A stretch of 64,000 bases of DNA from G965279335 sp965279285 (GTDB lineage Bacteria; Pseudomonadota; Gammaproteobacteria; DSM-16500): contig OZ257148.1 of NCBI GenBank assembly GCA_965279285.1, positions 186,001-250,000 of the forward strand, written 5' to 3'. The notes under the pieces are model-generated. The model was not told the DNA's origin. It made no database searches and was given only the letters and a program-made list of their open reading frames with translations. Shown piece by piece: positions 53,789-63,900 of the stretch (the first letter of the stretch is position 1; each line of letters begins with the position of its first letter). The position numbers and the translations under genes were made by a program.

Positions 53789-54469
53789 ATGGGGCTATTA
53801 ATGAAAAAAGAAGCCTTAATACAAAATCCCGAGAACCCTCGACGACATGTAGTTCTGCTTGGAGCAGGAGCTAGCAGAGCTGCTTTTCCAAATGGCGAAA
53901 CAACCAGCAAACATCTTCCACTGATGGATGATTTCACTAAAACCCTTGAACTCACTACCTTACTGAATAATGCGGGCATTGACCCCAATCAGAATTTTGA
54001 GTCCATATACTCCAACATTAAAGATGATGTGCTTCGTAATGCATTAGAAGAACAAATTAATAAATATTTTTCGTCATTGTCCTTACCCACTACCACAACA
54101 GACTACGATAGATTGTTACTTTCATTACGCGAAAAAGATGCTGTTTTTACTTTCAACTGGGACCCTTTTTTATTTGATGCTTGGGTTCGCAATCACCATA
54201 TAGCCAAATTACCGGAAATATTTTTTTTACATGGCAATGTGCGGATTGGCTCTTGCATCAAACATCAGCGATGGGGGCCAAAGTGGGATATTTGCCCCAT
54301 ATGCGGCGTGAATTTTTCAGAAGTACCATTACTTTTTATGAAAGTTGCATCACAAAAAAAATGCCCTAATATCGCTGACTTTACGCAGCGCCACACAATA
54401 ATCAAGCGGCTGAGCTGCGCAGTGTTGAAATGTACATATCGGTACAGCGCTCCATGCGTGACATATTAG
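53789..54469 (+). CDS. SIR2-like NAD-binding protein, probably C-terminally truncated
   Basis: 226 aa. The Rossmann motif VVLLGAGASRAAFP is near residue 25, FTFNWDPFLFDAW near 120 and the catalytic-type His in FFLHGNVRIG near 145, followed by a CPICG that may be half of a zinc ribbon. The core therefore looks like the SIR2 family used as NADases in phage defence. After about residue 188 (FSEVPLLF) the sequence loses family character; a second frame (AELRSVEMYISVQRS) looks more coding near 54405-54510. I infer a deletion or frameshift. It lies downstream of a toxin-antitoxin pair near a tRNA. Confidence 0.65.
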   Translation: MGLLMKKEALIQNPENPRRHVVLLGAGASRAAFPNGETTSKHLPLMDDFTKTLELTTLLNNAGIDPNQNFESIYSNIKDDVLRNALEEQINKYFSSLSLPTTTTDYDRLLLSLREKDAVFTFNWDPFLFDAWVRNHHIAKLPEIFFLHGNVRIGSCIKHQRWGPKWDICPICGVNFSEVPLLFMKVASQKKCPNIADFTQRHTIIKRLSCAVLKCTYRYSAPCVTY

Positions 54470-54561
54470 CTTGCTTTGTAGATAAAAGTTCGGCTAAACA
54501 CTCTTGGCTCATTTGATGCTTGGCATAAAGATACCGTACTTATAAAAACTAAAATTTGGCG

Positions 54562-55227
54562 TTACTTCTTATTTGATGCGGATTTTTTAATTAGAATATA
54601 TTGCACCGCAGGTCCCTTGCCATGCCTTACTATCTTGCCTGACTCAATTAATTGATTTAATTTGCGAGTAGCTGTATTTCGAGAAACATTTAAATACATT
54701 GCAACATCACTAAGCTTAACTTCATTCCTCATGTTAAACAGTTTTAGTATTTTTTCTTTATCCGCAGAAAAAATATTTTCCTCTGGAAGAAAATGAAAAA
54801 CCACCTTAACACTGTCCGCACCTTCAATATATTCTGGCTTTCTAAGACCCGCCTTGCGACAGCTTTCGATTATAGCTCGAATACCTGTACCTAACTTCTC
54901 TACCAAACCGAATCGCCTCGCAATTCGAGCAAGATTTGGATTTCGTAAAAAAGTTGTTCCATCCCCCAAACGATTTAAGTCAAAAAGTCCCGGGAAATTT
55001 CCTGGATTAAATATTTCTAACCTATTATCATAAAGAGCAATTTTGGTAGCACCAGCAATCCAATATTTTCTATGTATTAACGCGTTAATTATTGCTTCAC
55101 GAAGAGCAATCTCTGGAACCACCATTTTTCCCTGCAGCTGGGCTCCAAACAGCTGATATTCTTTGACTAACCATGACCTAACTAACTCGAAACTCGTTTG
55201 TGCTTGCTTAACAAGGGGACCTATCAA
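54562..55227 (-). pseudogene. 5'-truncated AlbA/RecG-like ATP-binding regulator
   Basis: Coding similarity runs from about 55227 (LIGPLVKQAQTSFELVRSWL) to the stop at 54562. It has the ATPase segment EIALREAIINALIHRKYW...LEIFNPGNFPGLFDL, EKLGTGIRAIIESCRKAGL, and a C-terminal winged helix (LSDVAMYLNVSRNTATRKLN). This is the C-terminal part of proteins with an AlbA_2 domain in front, often called RecG-like transcriptional regulators. The AlbA_2 part is missing: upstream in this frame is the shadow of the SDR gene. The remnant was joined to the SDR 3' end by a rearrangement. Confidence 0.75.
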
Positions 55228-55990
55228 CTCTACGAGAAACCATAGTAGCCGACGCCTGATCAGTTGGCATGATAATGACTTCACTAATGTTGATATGTGG
55301 AGGACGGGTTGCGCAATACAGAACTGCATCGGCAACATCATTGGGTGTAAGAGCATCCATACCCTCATAAACAGCAGCAGCACGCTTGGTATCGCCTTTA
55401 AACCGCACTGCGCTAAAGTTTGTTTCAACAGCACCTGGATCGACAGTGCTTACTCTGACTTTTGTGCCGAACAAATCCAGACGTAAGCCGTTTGATAATA
55501 CATTAACGGCATACTTAGTAGCACAATACACCGCTCCTTTTGGATAAATCTGATGACCAGCTATTGAACCAATATTAATAACATGACCTGAATTCCTATC
55601 CACCATGTGCGGCAAAATTTCTCTTGTTACATAAAGCAAGCCTTTAACATTGGTATCAATCATATCTTCCCAATCTTGAACATTTCCCTCTTGTATTGTA
55701 TCCAGCCCAGCTGCTAACCCTGCATTGTTAACCAACACATCAACTGTTCGCCATTGTTCAGGCAATGCCTTTAGTGCTTCTTTTACCTCTGCGTGATAAC
55801 GCACATCTAATTTAAAGACATGAACATCAACTCCATATTCACTCTGTAGCTGGGCTGCAATATTACTAAGGACATCTATGCGACGCGCGCACAATAATAA
55901 CTTTGCACCCGCTTTAGCAAAATAATTAGCACAGGCAGTGCCAATACCACTCGAAGCACCAGTAATAAATACAATTTTATCTTTTAGCAT
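55208..55990 (-). CDS. Short-chain dehydrogenase (YdfG-like)
   Basis: 260 aa SDR: cofactor motif TGASSGIGTACANYF (residues 10-24), CARRID favouring NADP(H), NNAG near 90, catalytic Ser in NIGSIAGHQ and YCATK (Tyr/Lys near 155-160). It resembles YdfG, an NADP-dependent 3-hydroxy acid (serine) dehydrogenase. The last six residues (VDRSPC) come from the junction with the truncated AlbA-type gene, so the native stop was probably lost with little effect. It lies 37 bases after ahpD and may share its transcript. Confidence 0.9.
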   Translation of the reverse strand: MLKDKIVFITGASSGIGTACANYFAKAGAKLLLCARRIDVLSNIAAQLQSEYGVDVHVFKLDVRYHAEVKEALKALPEQWRTVDVLVNNAGLAAGLDTIQEGNVQDWEDMIDTNVKGLLYVTREILPHMVDRNSGHVINIGSIAGHQIYPKGAVYCATKYAVNVLSNGLRLDLFGTKVRVSTVDPGAVETNFSAVRFKGDTKRAAAVYEGMDALTPNDVADAVLYCATRPPHINISEVIIMPTDQASATMVSRRVDRSPC

Positions 55991-56026
55991 AACTATTTAG
56001 ACTCCTACACAAAAGGGATTCAGCAA

Positions 56027-56560
56027 TCATAGGCCTGCAATATCTATCCCCATCGCAGTCGCATTTAAGACAGCCGCGATGCGTATACTCGATTGAATCG
56101 CTAACTTGCTAACTCCCGCTTTTGTTAACTCATGTGTATGTGCTTCGATACACATACCACATCCATTGATTGCTGACACGGCTAAACAATTTAGCTCGAA
56201 ATTAACTTTATCAATGCCTGGATTGCCAATAACATTCATTCGCAGCTTAGCCGGCAGCGTAGAAAATGATTTATCATTCACTAAATGGATAAATCGATAA
56301 TAAATATTATTCATCGCCATGATGGTCGCCGCAGATTTTGCTGCATCAATTTCCTGCTCAGTAAGATAAATGCTTACTTCAGATAAAATTGATTCTATCA
56401 TACTTGAATTTTTTATTGCATAGGCTGAGGCAAGAGCAATACCACCTATTTGATTTTTAATTAAATCAGGTGAACCTTCCTCCGTTAAAATAGTTGATAA
56501 ATTCAACTTAATATCTTTTGCACTTTCTAATAACTGATTTTTTAATTGTTCAATACTCAT
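56027..56560 (-). CDS. ahpD: Alkylhydroperoxidase AhpD-family protein
   Basis: 177 aa from ATG 56558-56560, with GGAG seven bases before it; a TTG 12 bases upstream is less likely. The carboxymuconolactone decarboxylase-type core carries the redox pair Cys134-Gly-Met-Cys137 and His141 (NGCGMCIEAHTHEL). AhpD reduces the peroxiredoxin AhpC. It lies 26 bases after ahpC, as in the ahpC2D pair of Legionella. Confidence 0.92.
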   Translation of the reverse strand: MSIEQLKNQLLESAKDIKLNLSTILTEEGSPDLIKNQIGGIALASAYAIKNSSMIESILSEVSIYLTEQEIDAAKSAATIMAMNNIYYRFIHLVNDKSFSTLPAKLRMNVIGNPGIDKVNFELNCLAVSAINGCGMCIEAHTHELTKAGVSKLAIQSSIRIAAVLNATAMGIDIAGL

Positions 56561-56586
56561 ATTAATCTCCAAGATATTTTTTTAAA

Positions 56587-57126
56587 TTAAGCAGTTTCTA
56601 ATGTTTTTTCGCCTTTCTGCCAATTACAAGGACAGAGCTCATCTGTTTGCAGAGCATCGAGTACACGTAATACTTCTCTAGGATTGCGGCCCACATTAAG
56701 ATCGGTCACCATCACGAACCGAATAATTCCCTGCGGATCAACAATAAAAGTTGCACGCTGAGCAACACCTTCGTTTTTATCTAAAATGCCTAGTGCCTGT
56801 GATAACTCACGCTTAACATCCGCTAACATGGGGAAAGGTAAATCCATTAATTCTTGCTTGTGCTGTCTCCACGCCAAATGAACAAATTCAGAGTCAGTAC
56901 TGCCACCTAACAATACAGCATCACGATCAGAAAAATCAGCATTTAATCGCCCAAACTCAGCAATTTCGGTTGGACAGATAAAAGTAAAATCTTTAGGCCA
57001 AAAGAAAAAGACTCGCCATTTATCTTGATGCGTTTTATTATTAATCTCAACAAAAGCATCTGTGATATCTGAAAATATAACTGCCTTAACAGTAAATTCC
57101 GGAAACATTTCACCTATCGTTAACAT
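56587..57126 (-). CDS. ahpC: Peroxiredoxin AhpC
   Basis: 179 aa from ATG 57124-57126, preceded by AGGAGAG; seven codons upstream an in-frame ATG lacks such a site. The peroxidatic Cys51 is in FTFICPTEI and resolving Cys165/167 in DELCPCNWQ. It reduces H2O2, organic peroxides and peroxynitrite, recycled by AhpD next door. It is divergent from oxyR, a direct regulatory arrangement. Confidence 0.95.
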   Translation of the reverse strand: MLTIGEMFPEFTVKAVIFSDITDAFVEINNKTHQDKWRVFFFWPKDFTFICPTEIAEFGRLNADFSDRDAVLLGGSTDSEFVHLAWRQHKQELMDLPFPMLADVKRELSQALGILDKNEGVAQRATFIVDPQGIIRFVMVTDLNVGRNPREVLRVLDALQTDELCPCNWQKGEKTLETA

Positions 57127-57147
57127 ATTGATCTCTCCTGATTTCAT

Positions 57148-57247
57148 TGTCTAAAAACTTAAAATACTCGAAATCAATTGATAATTATAATATATTGTTA
57201 TTATAATATCGATAATTTATTCTTATCATATACAGAGACAACACAAT
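57148..57247. promoter_or_regulatory. Divergent ahpC/oxyR promoter region
   Basis: A very AT-rich 100-bp gap with imperfect inverted repeats: GATAATTATAATAT at about 57180 facing ATTATAATATCGATAATT at about 57200-57220, and TTATCATA before the oxyR start. LysR-type activators bind such T-N11-A palindromes. I cannot fit an exact OxyR consensus. Confidence 0.4.
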
Positions 57248-58147
57248 ATGAATACGCGCGACCTACAATACTTAGTAGCCTTAAGTGACCACCGCCACTT
57301 TGGCAAAGCAGCCGATGCTTGCTTTGTTAGCCAACCCGCGCTTAGCATGCAAATTAAGAAGCTGGAAGAAACTTTAGGCGTAAAATTACTGGAACGTACC
57401 AACAAATCTGTCTTACTAACAGAGACAGGTATCGCCATCACAGAACGGGCGCGACAAATACTCAATCAAGTTGAAGAAATGCGTGATCTTGCGAAATTAG
57501 CAAAAGATCCGTATAGCGGTGAATTAAAAATTGGGATTATACCAACCTTGGCGCCGTATCTATTGCCATTAATTATTCCATCCCTAGCTAAGAAATTTCC
57601 AAAAATTTCTTTTTATCTAACGGAAGAACAAACATCTGTACTGATTGAAAAATTAAAAACAGGAAAATTAGATGCCGCATTTTTAGCACACCCAGTGACA
57701 GAAACAAGCTTCGCCACTTCATTATTGTTTGCAGAAGAATTCTTACTTGCCGTGCCCAGCACACATCCTTTAGCAAAACGAAAAACCATTAAACAAAATG
57801 ATTTGAGCAACCAAAACGTGCTACTGCTCGAAGAAGGTCACTGTATGCGCGAGCAAACACTGGCCTTGTGTCACAAAATGAATGCCTCAGAAACACAAAA
57901 TTTTCGCGCTACCAGCTTAGAGACCTTACGCCATATGGTGGCTGCTGGCAATGGAGTCACTCTCATGCCAAAACTCGCTCAGCAATTAAATGCGGACATC
58001 TCATATATTCCGTTTGGCGCACCAAAACCTATGCGATCCATTGGATTATACTGGCGACTGTCTGCGGCTAAAAAAACATTATTACAAGATATAGTAATTC
58101 AGGTTAAAAAAATAATAGCCAAACAAAAAGCGGTTACCGTGATCTAA
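57248..58147 (+). CDS. oxyR: LysR-type peroxide regulator OxyR
   Basis: 299 aa. N-terminal LysR helix-turn-helix (HFGKAADACFVSQPALSMQIKKLEE) and C-terminal sensor domain with the redox pair Cys199 and Cys208 (GHCMREQTLALC), the same numbering as E. coli OxyR. Peroxide forms the disulfide and switches it to an activator. The neighbouring ahpC-ahpD operon is the obvious target. The stop overlaps the stop of the convergent AbiEi-like gene by four bases. Confidence 0.95.
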   Translation: MNTRDLQYLVALSDHRHFGKAADACFVSQPALSMQIKKLEETLGVKLLERTNKSVLLTETGIAITERARQILNQVEEMRDLAKLAKDPYSGELKIGIIPTLAPYLLPLIIPSLAKKFPKISFYLTEEQTSVLIEKLKTGKLDAAFLAHPVTETSFATSLLFAEEFLLAVPSTHPLAKRKTIKQNDLSNQNVLLLEEGHCMREQTLALCHKMNASETQNFRATSLETLRHMVAAGNGVTLMPKLAQQLNADISYIPFGAPKPMRSIGLYWRLSAAKKTLLQDIVIQVKKIIAKQKAVTVI

Positions 58148-58797
58148 TCACGCCTTGGTAAGCTAGCATTAACACTAATATTATCAATAAACTCCGAAAA
58201 ACTACGCTGCACAAAGGTTCGTTTTCGAATAGAGGTAATTTTTGCTATCATTTTATTTGCAACCGCTATTTTAAAATTTTTAGTCAACTCCACTTCTGGT
58301 AATGTTTTAAATAACCTAGTTTTCGCTTGGCTTAAGTAAAAAATATCTAGCAATGCTTTTTCAGGCGATGCAATTTTTAACAGTCCATTTACACCTTTTT
58401 CTTCATATCCAAAATAAAATGAGGGATGTATATGATGCATTGAAACTGTTGCCATTGGAGTTCTATAAACTTTTGCCCTTCCTACTGACACTGCATAAAT
58501 AACACTTGGTATCTGTGAAATCATGTTATGAAAATACAGGGCGGTTTGTAAAGATACGTACGAAGGAAAAGGCGAAGCCAAAAAACCAGGCAACACTAAT
58601 GTGTCAATATCAGAAAATGCCCAAACACCATGCTTAATATGAATAAGTTGATTTGTTTTAGAAATTCTAGATAACAATTTATTTGCATGATTAACACTAA
58701 TATCAAGATAAGCTGCGGCATCATTAGTTTGAATAACAGGTAAATTTAATTGTTTTAATCTTGTATAAACATCAATTAACTTCATACTTATAATCAT
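58144..58797 (-). CDS. AbiEi-like antitoxin/transcriptional regulator
   Basis: 217 aa. N-terminal winged helix (LKQLNLPVIQTNDAAAYLDIS; ANKLLSRI), a short beta element with HIKHGVWAFSD, and the AbiEi C-terminal domain (PSYVSLQTALYFHNMI; VYRTPMATVSMHHIHPSFYFG; IASPEKALLDIFYL). AbiEi represses its operon and antagonises the partner nucleotidyltransferase. Start ATG at 58797 or 58785. It overlaps the toxin gene by up to 26 bases; the toxin-first order is the reverse of the usual abiEi-abiEii. Confidence 0.82.
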   Translation of the reverse strand: MIISMKLIDVYTRLKQLNLPVIQTNDAAAYLDISVNHANKLLSRISKTNQLIHIKHGVWAFSDIDTLVLPGFLASPFPSYVSLQTALYFHNMISQIPSVIYAVSVGRAKVYRTPMATVSMHHIHPSFYFGYEEKGVNGLLKIASPEKALLDIFYLSQAKTRLFKTLPEVELTKNFKIAVANKMIAKITSIRKRTFVQRSFSEFIDNISVNASLPRRD

Positions 58798-59542
58798 CCA
58801 TCGATGTTATAATAGTTTTGACAATAGCGTCCCACACCAATACATCATCGTATTCCTTCTGTTGATCACCTGGCAAATAAGCTACGACTTGCCCTTTAAA
58901 GTCTTCAAAAGCTATTCCTTTTGCTTTAAATTTTGCATCTTCCAATATAGCAATAGTATTATTATCTAATTCAAAACGATTACCCAAACTAAGAAGAAAA
59001 TATAAGTCAAAAATATCCCTAGATTGGGTTTCATTTCGCAATGCTAATGCACGAATTTTTTGTTGAAACATGCTCTGCAGAGAATAATGATTTGCCATAA
59101 ACGGAGAAAGTGAGTACTGCCTTATTATTTGCGAATCAATCGACTCATAAACTGATTCATCTGTAAATTCACGCCGCGAAAATTCTACTTTAGTATGTAA
59201 AGGTAGCGCAGTATATTTTGATTTTAATTCAACCTTCCACCTCTGAGTTGTGAATGTTTGTTTTGGAGTACTTACGCTTAATATCTCCAGGCCTTGAGCT
59301 TGCAAAATATTCTTGAATGGGACAGAGCTCAGAAGCTTATTAACATTCTTAAGTAATGTATCTTTGCTAACAATTTGAATATCAATATCCATATCTTCAG
59401 AATACCTTATACTCTTAAAATAAAAACGCATATTGCACCCACCTTTTAAGGCATACAGCTTTTTATCAATTTTTCGACCTAGCTGACATAAAAAAAGTAA
59501 ATGAAATAGCTCTACACTTTGCTTAGGATTATATTGCGTCAT
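58772..59542 (-). CDS. AbiEii-like nucleotidyltransferase toxin
   Basis: 256 aa from ATG 59540-59542, with a perfect AAGGAGG six bases before it. The nucleotidyltransferase motif is LKGGCNMRFYFKSIRYSEDMDIDI (Gly-Gly, then Ser-Glu-Asp-x-Asp metal ligands) near residues 32-55; RDIFDLYFLL near 185 is the conserved AbiEii downstream segment. Family members transfer nucleotides to tRNA or other targets and cause abortive infection or growth arrest. Directly upstream is a 50-bp perfect palindrome. Confidence 0.85.
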   Translation of the reverse strand: MTQYNPKQSVELFHLLFLCQLGRKIDKKLYALKGGCNMRFYFKSIRYSEDMDIDIQIVSKDTLLKNVNKLLSSVPFKNILQAQGLEILSVSTPKQTFTTQRWKVELKSKYTALPLHTKVEFSRREFTDESVYESIDSQIIRQYSLSPFMANHYSLQSMFQQKIRALALRNETQSRDIFDLYFLLSLGNRFELDNNTIAILEDAKFKAKGIAFEDFKGQVVAYLPGDQQKEYDDVLVWDAIVKTIITSMDDYKYEVN

Positions 59543-59554
59543 CTTAACCTCCTT

Positions 59555-59604
59555 TTTTATAATACCTGATATCGACATATATGTCGATATCAGGTATTAT
59601 AAAA
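59555..59604. promoter_or_regulatory. 50-bp perfect palindrome upstream of the AbiE-like operon
   Basis: Two exact 25-base half-sites meet at 59579/59580: the outer part is TTTTATAATACC, then TGATATCGACATA in each half. It starts 12 bases before the toxin ATG, and its ATAAT segments could serve as -10 elements. A repressor operator for AbiEi is the natural reading; it can also form a cruciform or hairpin. Confidence 0.85.
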
Positions 59605-59785
59605 CAAAAGAAATTGCTATTAACATGTTGAATAAAAAAAGAAATTATAGAATTAAATTCTCTTGATAACCTGCTGATGATTTTTGCAGCTGTGAGTTTA
59701 AATTACCCCGAGCTGCAGCGCCACCATCAAACACTCCTAGTTAATTTTATTATTAACAAGCATTTACTGGATGCATAGAATACAA

Positions 59786-60793
59786 TTACTTTGGATTCAA
59801 ACTTGGTACTGAATTATGAATAGGATTATTGTTGTTAGAAATATCTGTTATTTGCTCTGGCTCAGTAAATATAGCTGAATTTTTTACTAATAAAAGTGCT
59901 TGGCTAGCTGCCGTTAAAGAAGATTGAGTTGTAGCACTATGAATTTGCGCTTTTTTATCATCTGTAGTTTTATCTTGTAGCGAAACCACCCGCACCTGCG
60001 TAACCAATTTATCTATGGCGGTTTGTTTGCTATCCGGTAAATTAATCGAAGCTACCACTTTATTTTCTTCTTTCTTTAACAATTCAACGATATGTGTATG
60101 ATTAAAAGCAGCTGCGATTTTCTGCACAGAAACCCCATCATTTCTTAACTGATGAATATCCGCACCTTTTGCCAATAAAAACTCTACCGTTTCTGCTTTG
60201 CCAGTTTGGCAAGCAATAAAAAGTGATGTTGCGCCTCTGGCATTATTATTTCTCATATTAACATTAGCCCCGTTAGTTAGTAAAATATCAATAACTTTTA
60301 TTGCTCCAACTCCACTAGCAACAAACAGAGGTGACTCACCGTCTTTATCATAAACATTTACTAACGCACCATTGTTTAATAGTAATTGCACAATTGACTC
60401 ATGGTTTCTTTGGCACGCAACGAATAATGGCGTTGAACCATCATCTATTGGCTGGTTAACGTTAGCTTTATGGTCCAACAATAACTGGACTATTGCACTG
60501 TTACCTTTATAACAAGCTATATAAAGTAATGTATGACGGTGTATCAAAGTGAAATAATCACCACATATCACATTTACATCAGCTCCTTCTCTTATTGCTA
60601 ATCTAGCTTTATCCACAAAACCATAAAATACTGCGTTAAATAATAAATCTTGATTGACTGCTGCAGCTATTTGTAAGCGTTGCTTTACTTCACTTTTTTT
60701 ATCTTCAGCTACTTTTGATGCAGCAGACTCAGAAGTGTTGTGCTTACAACTTATTTTGTTTTTTCTCACCGAGGCTTTCTTTTTTTTTGGCAT
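59786..60793 (-). CDS. Ankyrin-repeat protein
   Basis: 335 aa; AAGGAG lies seven to eight bases before the ATG. The N-terminus is strongly basic (MPKKKKASVRKNK), possibly a nuclear-localisation-like sequence. Six ankyrin repeats follow at about residues 50-245 (for example GSTPLFVACQRNHESIVQLL; ANVNQP; GADIHQL). The C-terminal 90 residues are polar and probably disordered, ending HNSVPSLNPK. No signal peptide or enzyme domain. Ankyrin proteins are frequent host-directed effectors in Legionellales; that role is inferred. It follows the kinase-domain gene by 112 bases on the same strand. Confidence 0.85.
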   Translation of the reverse strand: MPKKKKASVRKNKISCKHNTSESAASKVAEDKKSEVKQRLQIAAAVNQDLLFNAVFYGFVDKARLAIREGADVNVICGDYFTLIHRHTLLYIACYKGNSAIVQLLLDHKANVNQPIDDGSTPLFVACQRNHESIVQLLLNNGALVNVYDKDGESPLFVASGVGAIKVIDILLTNGANVNMRNNNARGATSLFIACQTGKAETVEFLLAKGADIHQLRNDGVSVQKIAAAFNHTHIVELLKKEENKVVASINLPDSKQTAIDKLVTQVRVVSLQDKTTDDKKAQIHSATTQSSLTAASQALLLVKNSAIFTEPEQITDISNNNNPIHNSVPSLNPK

Positions 60794-60905
60794 AAAAACT
60801 CCTTAGGTTAATTCAAGTTATTAATGAACTAGCTAAAACACCTTCAAAATATTAGTAATAGCCAATTACTTCGCTATCAATCCAATGATCATTTGCAGCT
60901 ACCCT

Positions 60906-63900
60906 TTATTTCTTCGTTAACGCTACCGGCGATCCTGAATCCAAATTCCCCTGATAACTTACTGCCGAGTTTGGCGACTGTGAATTTAAATTATTTTGAT
61001 AACCAGATGATGCTGTTGCAGTACCTGCAGCAGCTGTTGCTGATCCAGAAGTAACACTAACAGAAGTAAATTCTTTTTCATCTGATCGTAAAAATTCCAC
61101 AATACGCGCAGCAGTTGGGCGTTTATTTTGATCGCCGTCCCAACAAAATTTAATTAAGGAGGCAAGTTTAGGTGGGCAGTCATTAGGCATGTTTTCACGC
61201 TCACCGTCTTTTACCCAATCTTTGATCAAGCTGACATCCGCGGCATCCGCAAATGGAATTTTACGTGCGGCAATTTCCCAGAATGTCATTCCTAAACTGT
61301 AAATATCTGCTTTAGGTGTGTATTTTGCGCCACGTTTATAAAGTTCTGGCGCCATCCAAGCGGGTGTGCCACCGCTATTACCTTTGGTGGTCGTTTTCGT
61401 TTCTGTTTTGATTTTAGATAAGCCAAAATCGGTGAGCTTGGCATGCGAGTTTTCATCTAACAATACATTTAAACTTTTCAGATCACGATGCTCGATATTT
61501 TCTGCATGCAAAAAAGCTAAACCACAGGCAATTTCGGTGACTAGACGATAACGCATTTCCCAGGGAATATTCTCTTTGCTGTGGAGTACATTAAACAAAG
61601 CACCTTTTGGCATATATTCCATTACGATGCAATAATGGGGATTCACTAAACATGCACCATAAAATTGTACAATATTCGGCGCGCGTAATTTTGCCATAAC
61701 TTGTGCTTCGACTTTTAATTCTTCTAACGCATCGTGAGAAGGATTACCCACTAATAATTCTTTAATCGCCACGTCACTAAAACGCCAAACGCCTTGATAG
61801 ACGACACCGAATCCACCTTGACCTAATTTTTTGCCTTTGGTTAATTCCGCATAGTTGATGGCATATGATGACGATACTACAGATGTTGTGGTGGTAATAA
61901 TTTTATCTTGTTTGCTATCGCCAGAATTTTCTGCTTTTACAGATGCTGTAGATGCTATTGATTTATCAGAAGAATTTGTTAAAGAAGACGTTGAAAGAAG
62001 AGAAGACACATTAGCACTTGCAGTCACATTAGAAGTTAGCATCACACTTTTACTATCAAGCCCTTTACTATCCAGCGCGGTTATTAGTTTACTCGATAAA
62101 ATCTCTGTTTTTCTCGCACGTGTTTTAGCTCTGGTTTCTAATTGCTGAATACTTTGAGCAGAAAGATGCGTGCGACGCAAATCAAGCTGCGTTAAAGTCG
62201 TATTCGCAATCAGTAATTCATCTAATAGCGAAACATCTTTATCCGTTAATTCAGTATTTTGCAAATTAAGTTGTTGTACAGTTTTATTAACTTGCAATGC
62301 CTGTAAAAATTGCTCCAATTCTTTTATATTTAAACGGTGCAAACCCACATCCCAAACTCTTATGAAAGATTCTCCTATCCATTTTTTAGTGCCTGCAACA
62401 CTGGCTAACCTATTTTTTGGCAATACTGTTAAACTACTTACCGCATCGGAATGTGCTGCAAAAAAAGCTACGCAGGTATTGCTATTACAATCCCATAATC
62501 TCACCATGCCTTTGCCTATCAGAGAAGACGAGGTAGAACCCGTTGCTAAACAACCGTCTGCCATAACAGCGAGTGATTGAATTTTCTCATCAGCAGGTGT
62601 AGCTATTGTTATGAATCGTTTTGTGATGATATTCCATAACCTAATTTCTTTCTCAGAGGCACTGGCTAAACGACCATCCGGTAGCGCTGTCAAAACACAA
62701 ACCGTTTGAATATTATCTAGTTTTTCAACACACGCGCCAGTAGTGATATCCCAGAGCTTGATGTGATTGGTAGAAGCACTGGCTAAACGACCATCAGGTA
62801 ATGCAGCTAATGCCACAAATGTTTCTGTTATACCATCATACTCATTGATTTCTTTAAGCGTGCGCAGACAATTACCATTTTTAGCATCCCAAATTTTTAT
62901 AGTGCCATCCACTGAACAACTCGCTAAACGATCATCAGGCAATGTGATTAAAGCTGTCACGGTTTTTTTATGTGCCACTAAGTTATGAACAGATGCTTCA
63001 GCTGCTTCTTTTTTTAAATCCCAAATTTTAATGCTGCCATCATTCGCACCACTGGCTAAACACTGATCGGGCAATGCTATCAATGCAGTGGCATTGTCGT
63101 GTTTTAGCGTGTGACTGCAGCGACTATAATTACTCGCAGTAATTTCCCATATCTTAATAACACCGCTTGCCGATACACTGGCCAAACCTTCTGGCAACGC
63201 AGTAACCACTTTGATACCCTCTTTGCCATGACCTTTTATTTCATACAGTTGTTTAGCCTTTGATTGTCTATCCCAAAATAACTGATCGGAAAGATCAATT
63301 TTAGTGGCTTTGCTATTAGTAATTGTTGCTAACGTTGCTTTAGCATCTAAAATATATGGCATAGAAATTTTATATTGCTCGAGCATGCGTTCTTGCAAAC
63401 TTGCGAGACTTAGCTCAGATTTTTTATGTCCTTTTTGTGCGGAACTACGATACCAGAAAATGGCTAATTGATTATTTTTCGGAACTCCAATGCCAGCTTC
63501 ATAATACTGTCCTAATAAATGTTGCGCTGATAATAATCCTTGATCAGCCACTTGATGGAGTAAAGTCATATATTTTGTCATCTCATCATATGACATTGAT
63601 TTCCGTAGCAATATTTTGTTTTTTATCAGTTTTTGCAGCTGTAAAATCTTCGGTGTCACCTCGTGTTGCACTGGTTGCAAGGTGGGATGCTGCGCTAAGC
63701 CTTCAATCAAAATCGATGCTCCACTTGGCGTGATTGCTGTTTGGCGAATATCCACCTCTGTCAGTGCAGTCTTTATTAACAAAGTAATTAAATTTGCCAC
63801 ATCACCATCATGCAATTGTGTATTTTGCAAATTGAGTTGTTTCACGCTAGTGCCAGGAAGTGCTTGCAACAATGGCTCTATTTGTTTAAATGTCAAAGGA

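Noticed and set aside
55228..55434. N-terminal extension of the AlbA-type frame
   Set aside because: These codons are the antisense-free shadow of the SDR gene in another frame; they lack family similarity, so they were not counted as part of the protein.
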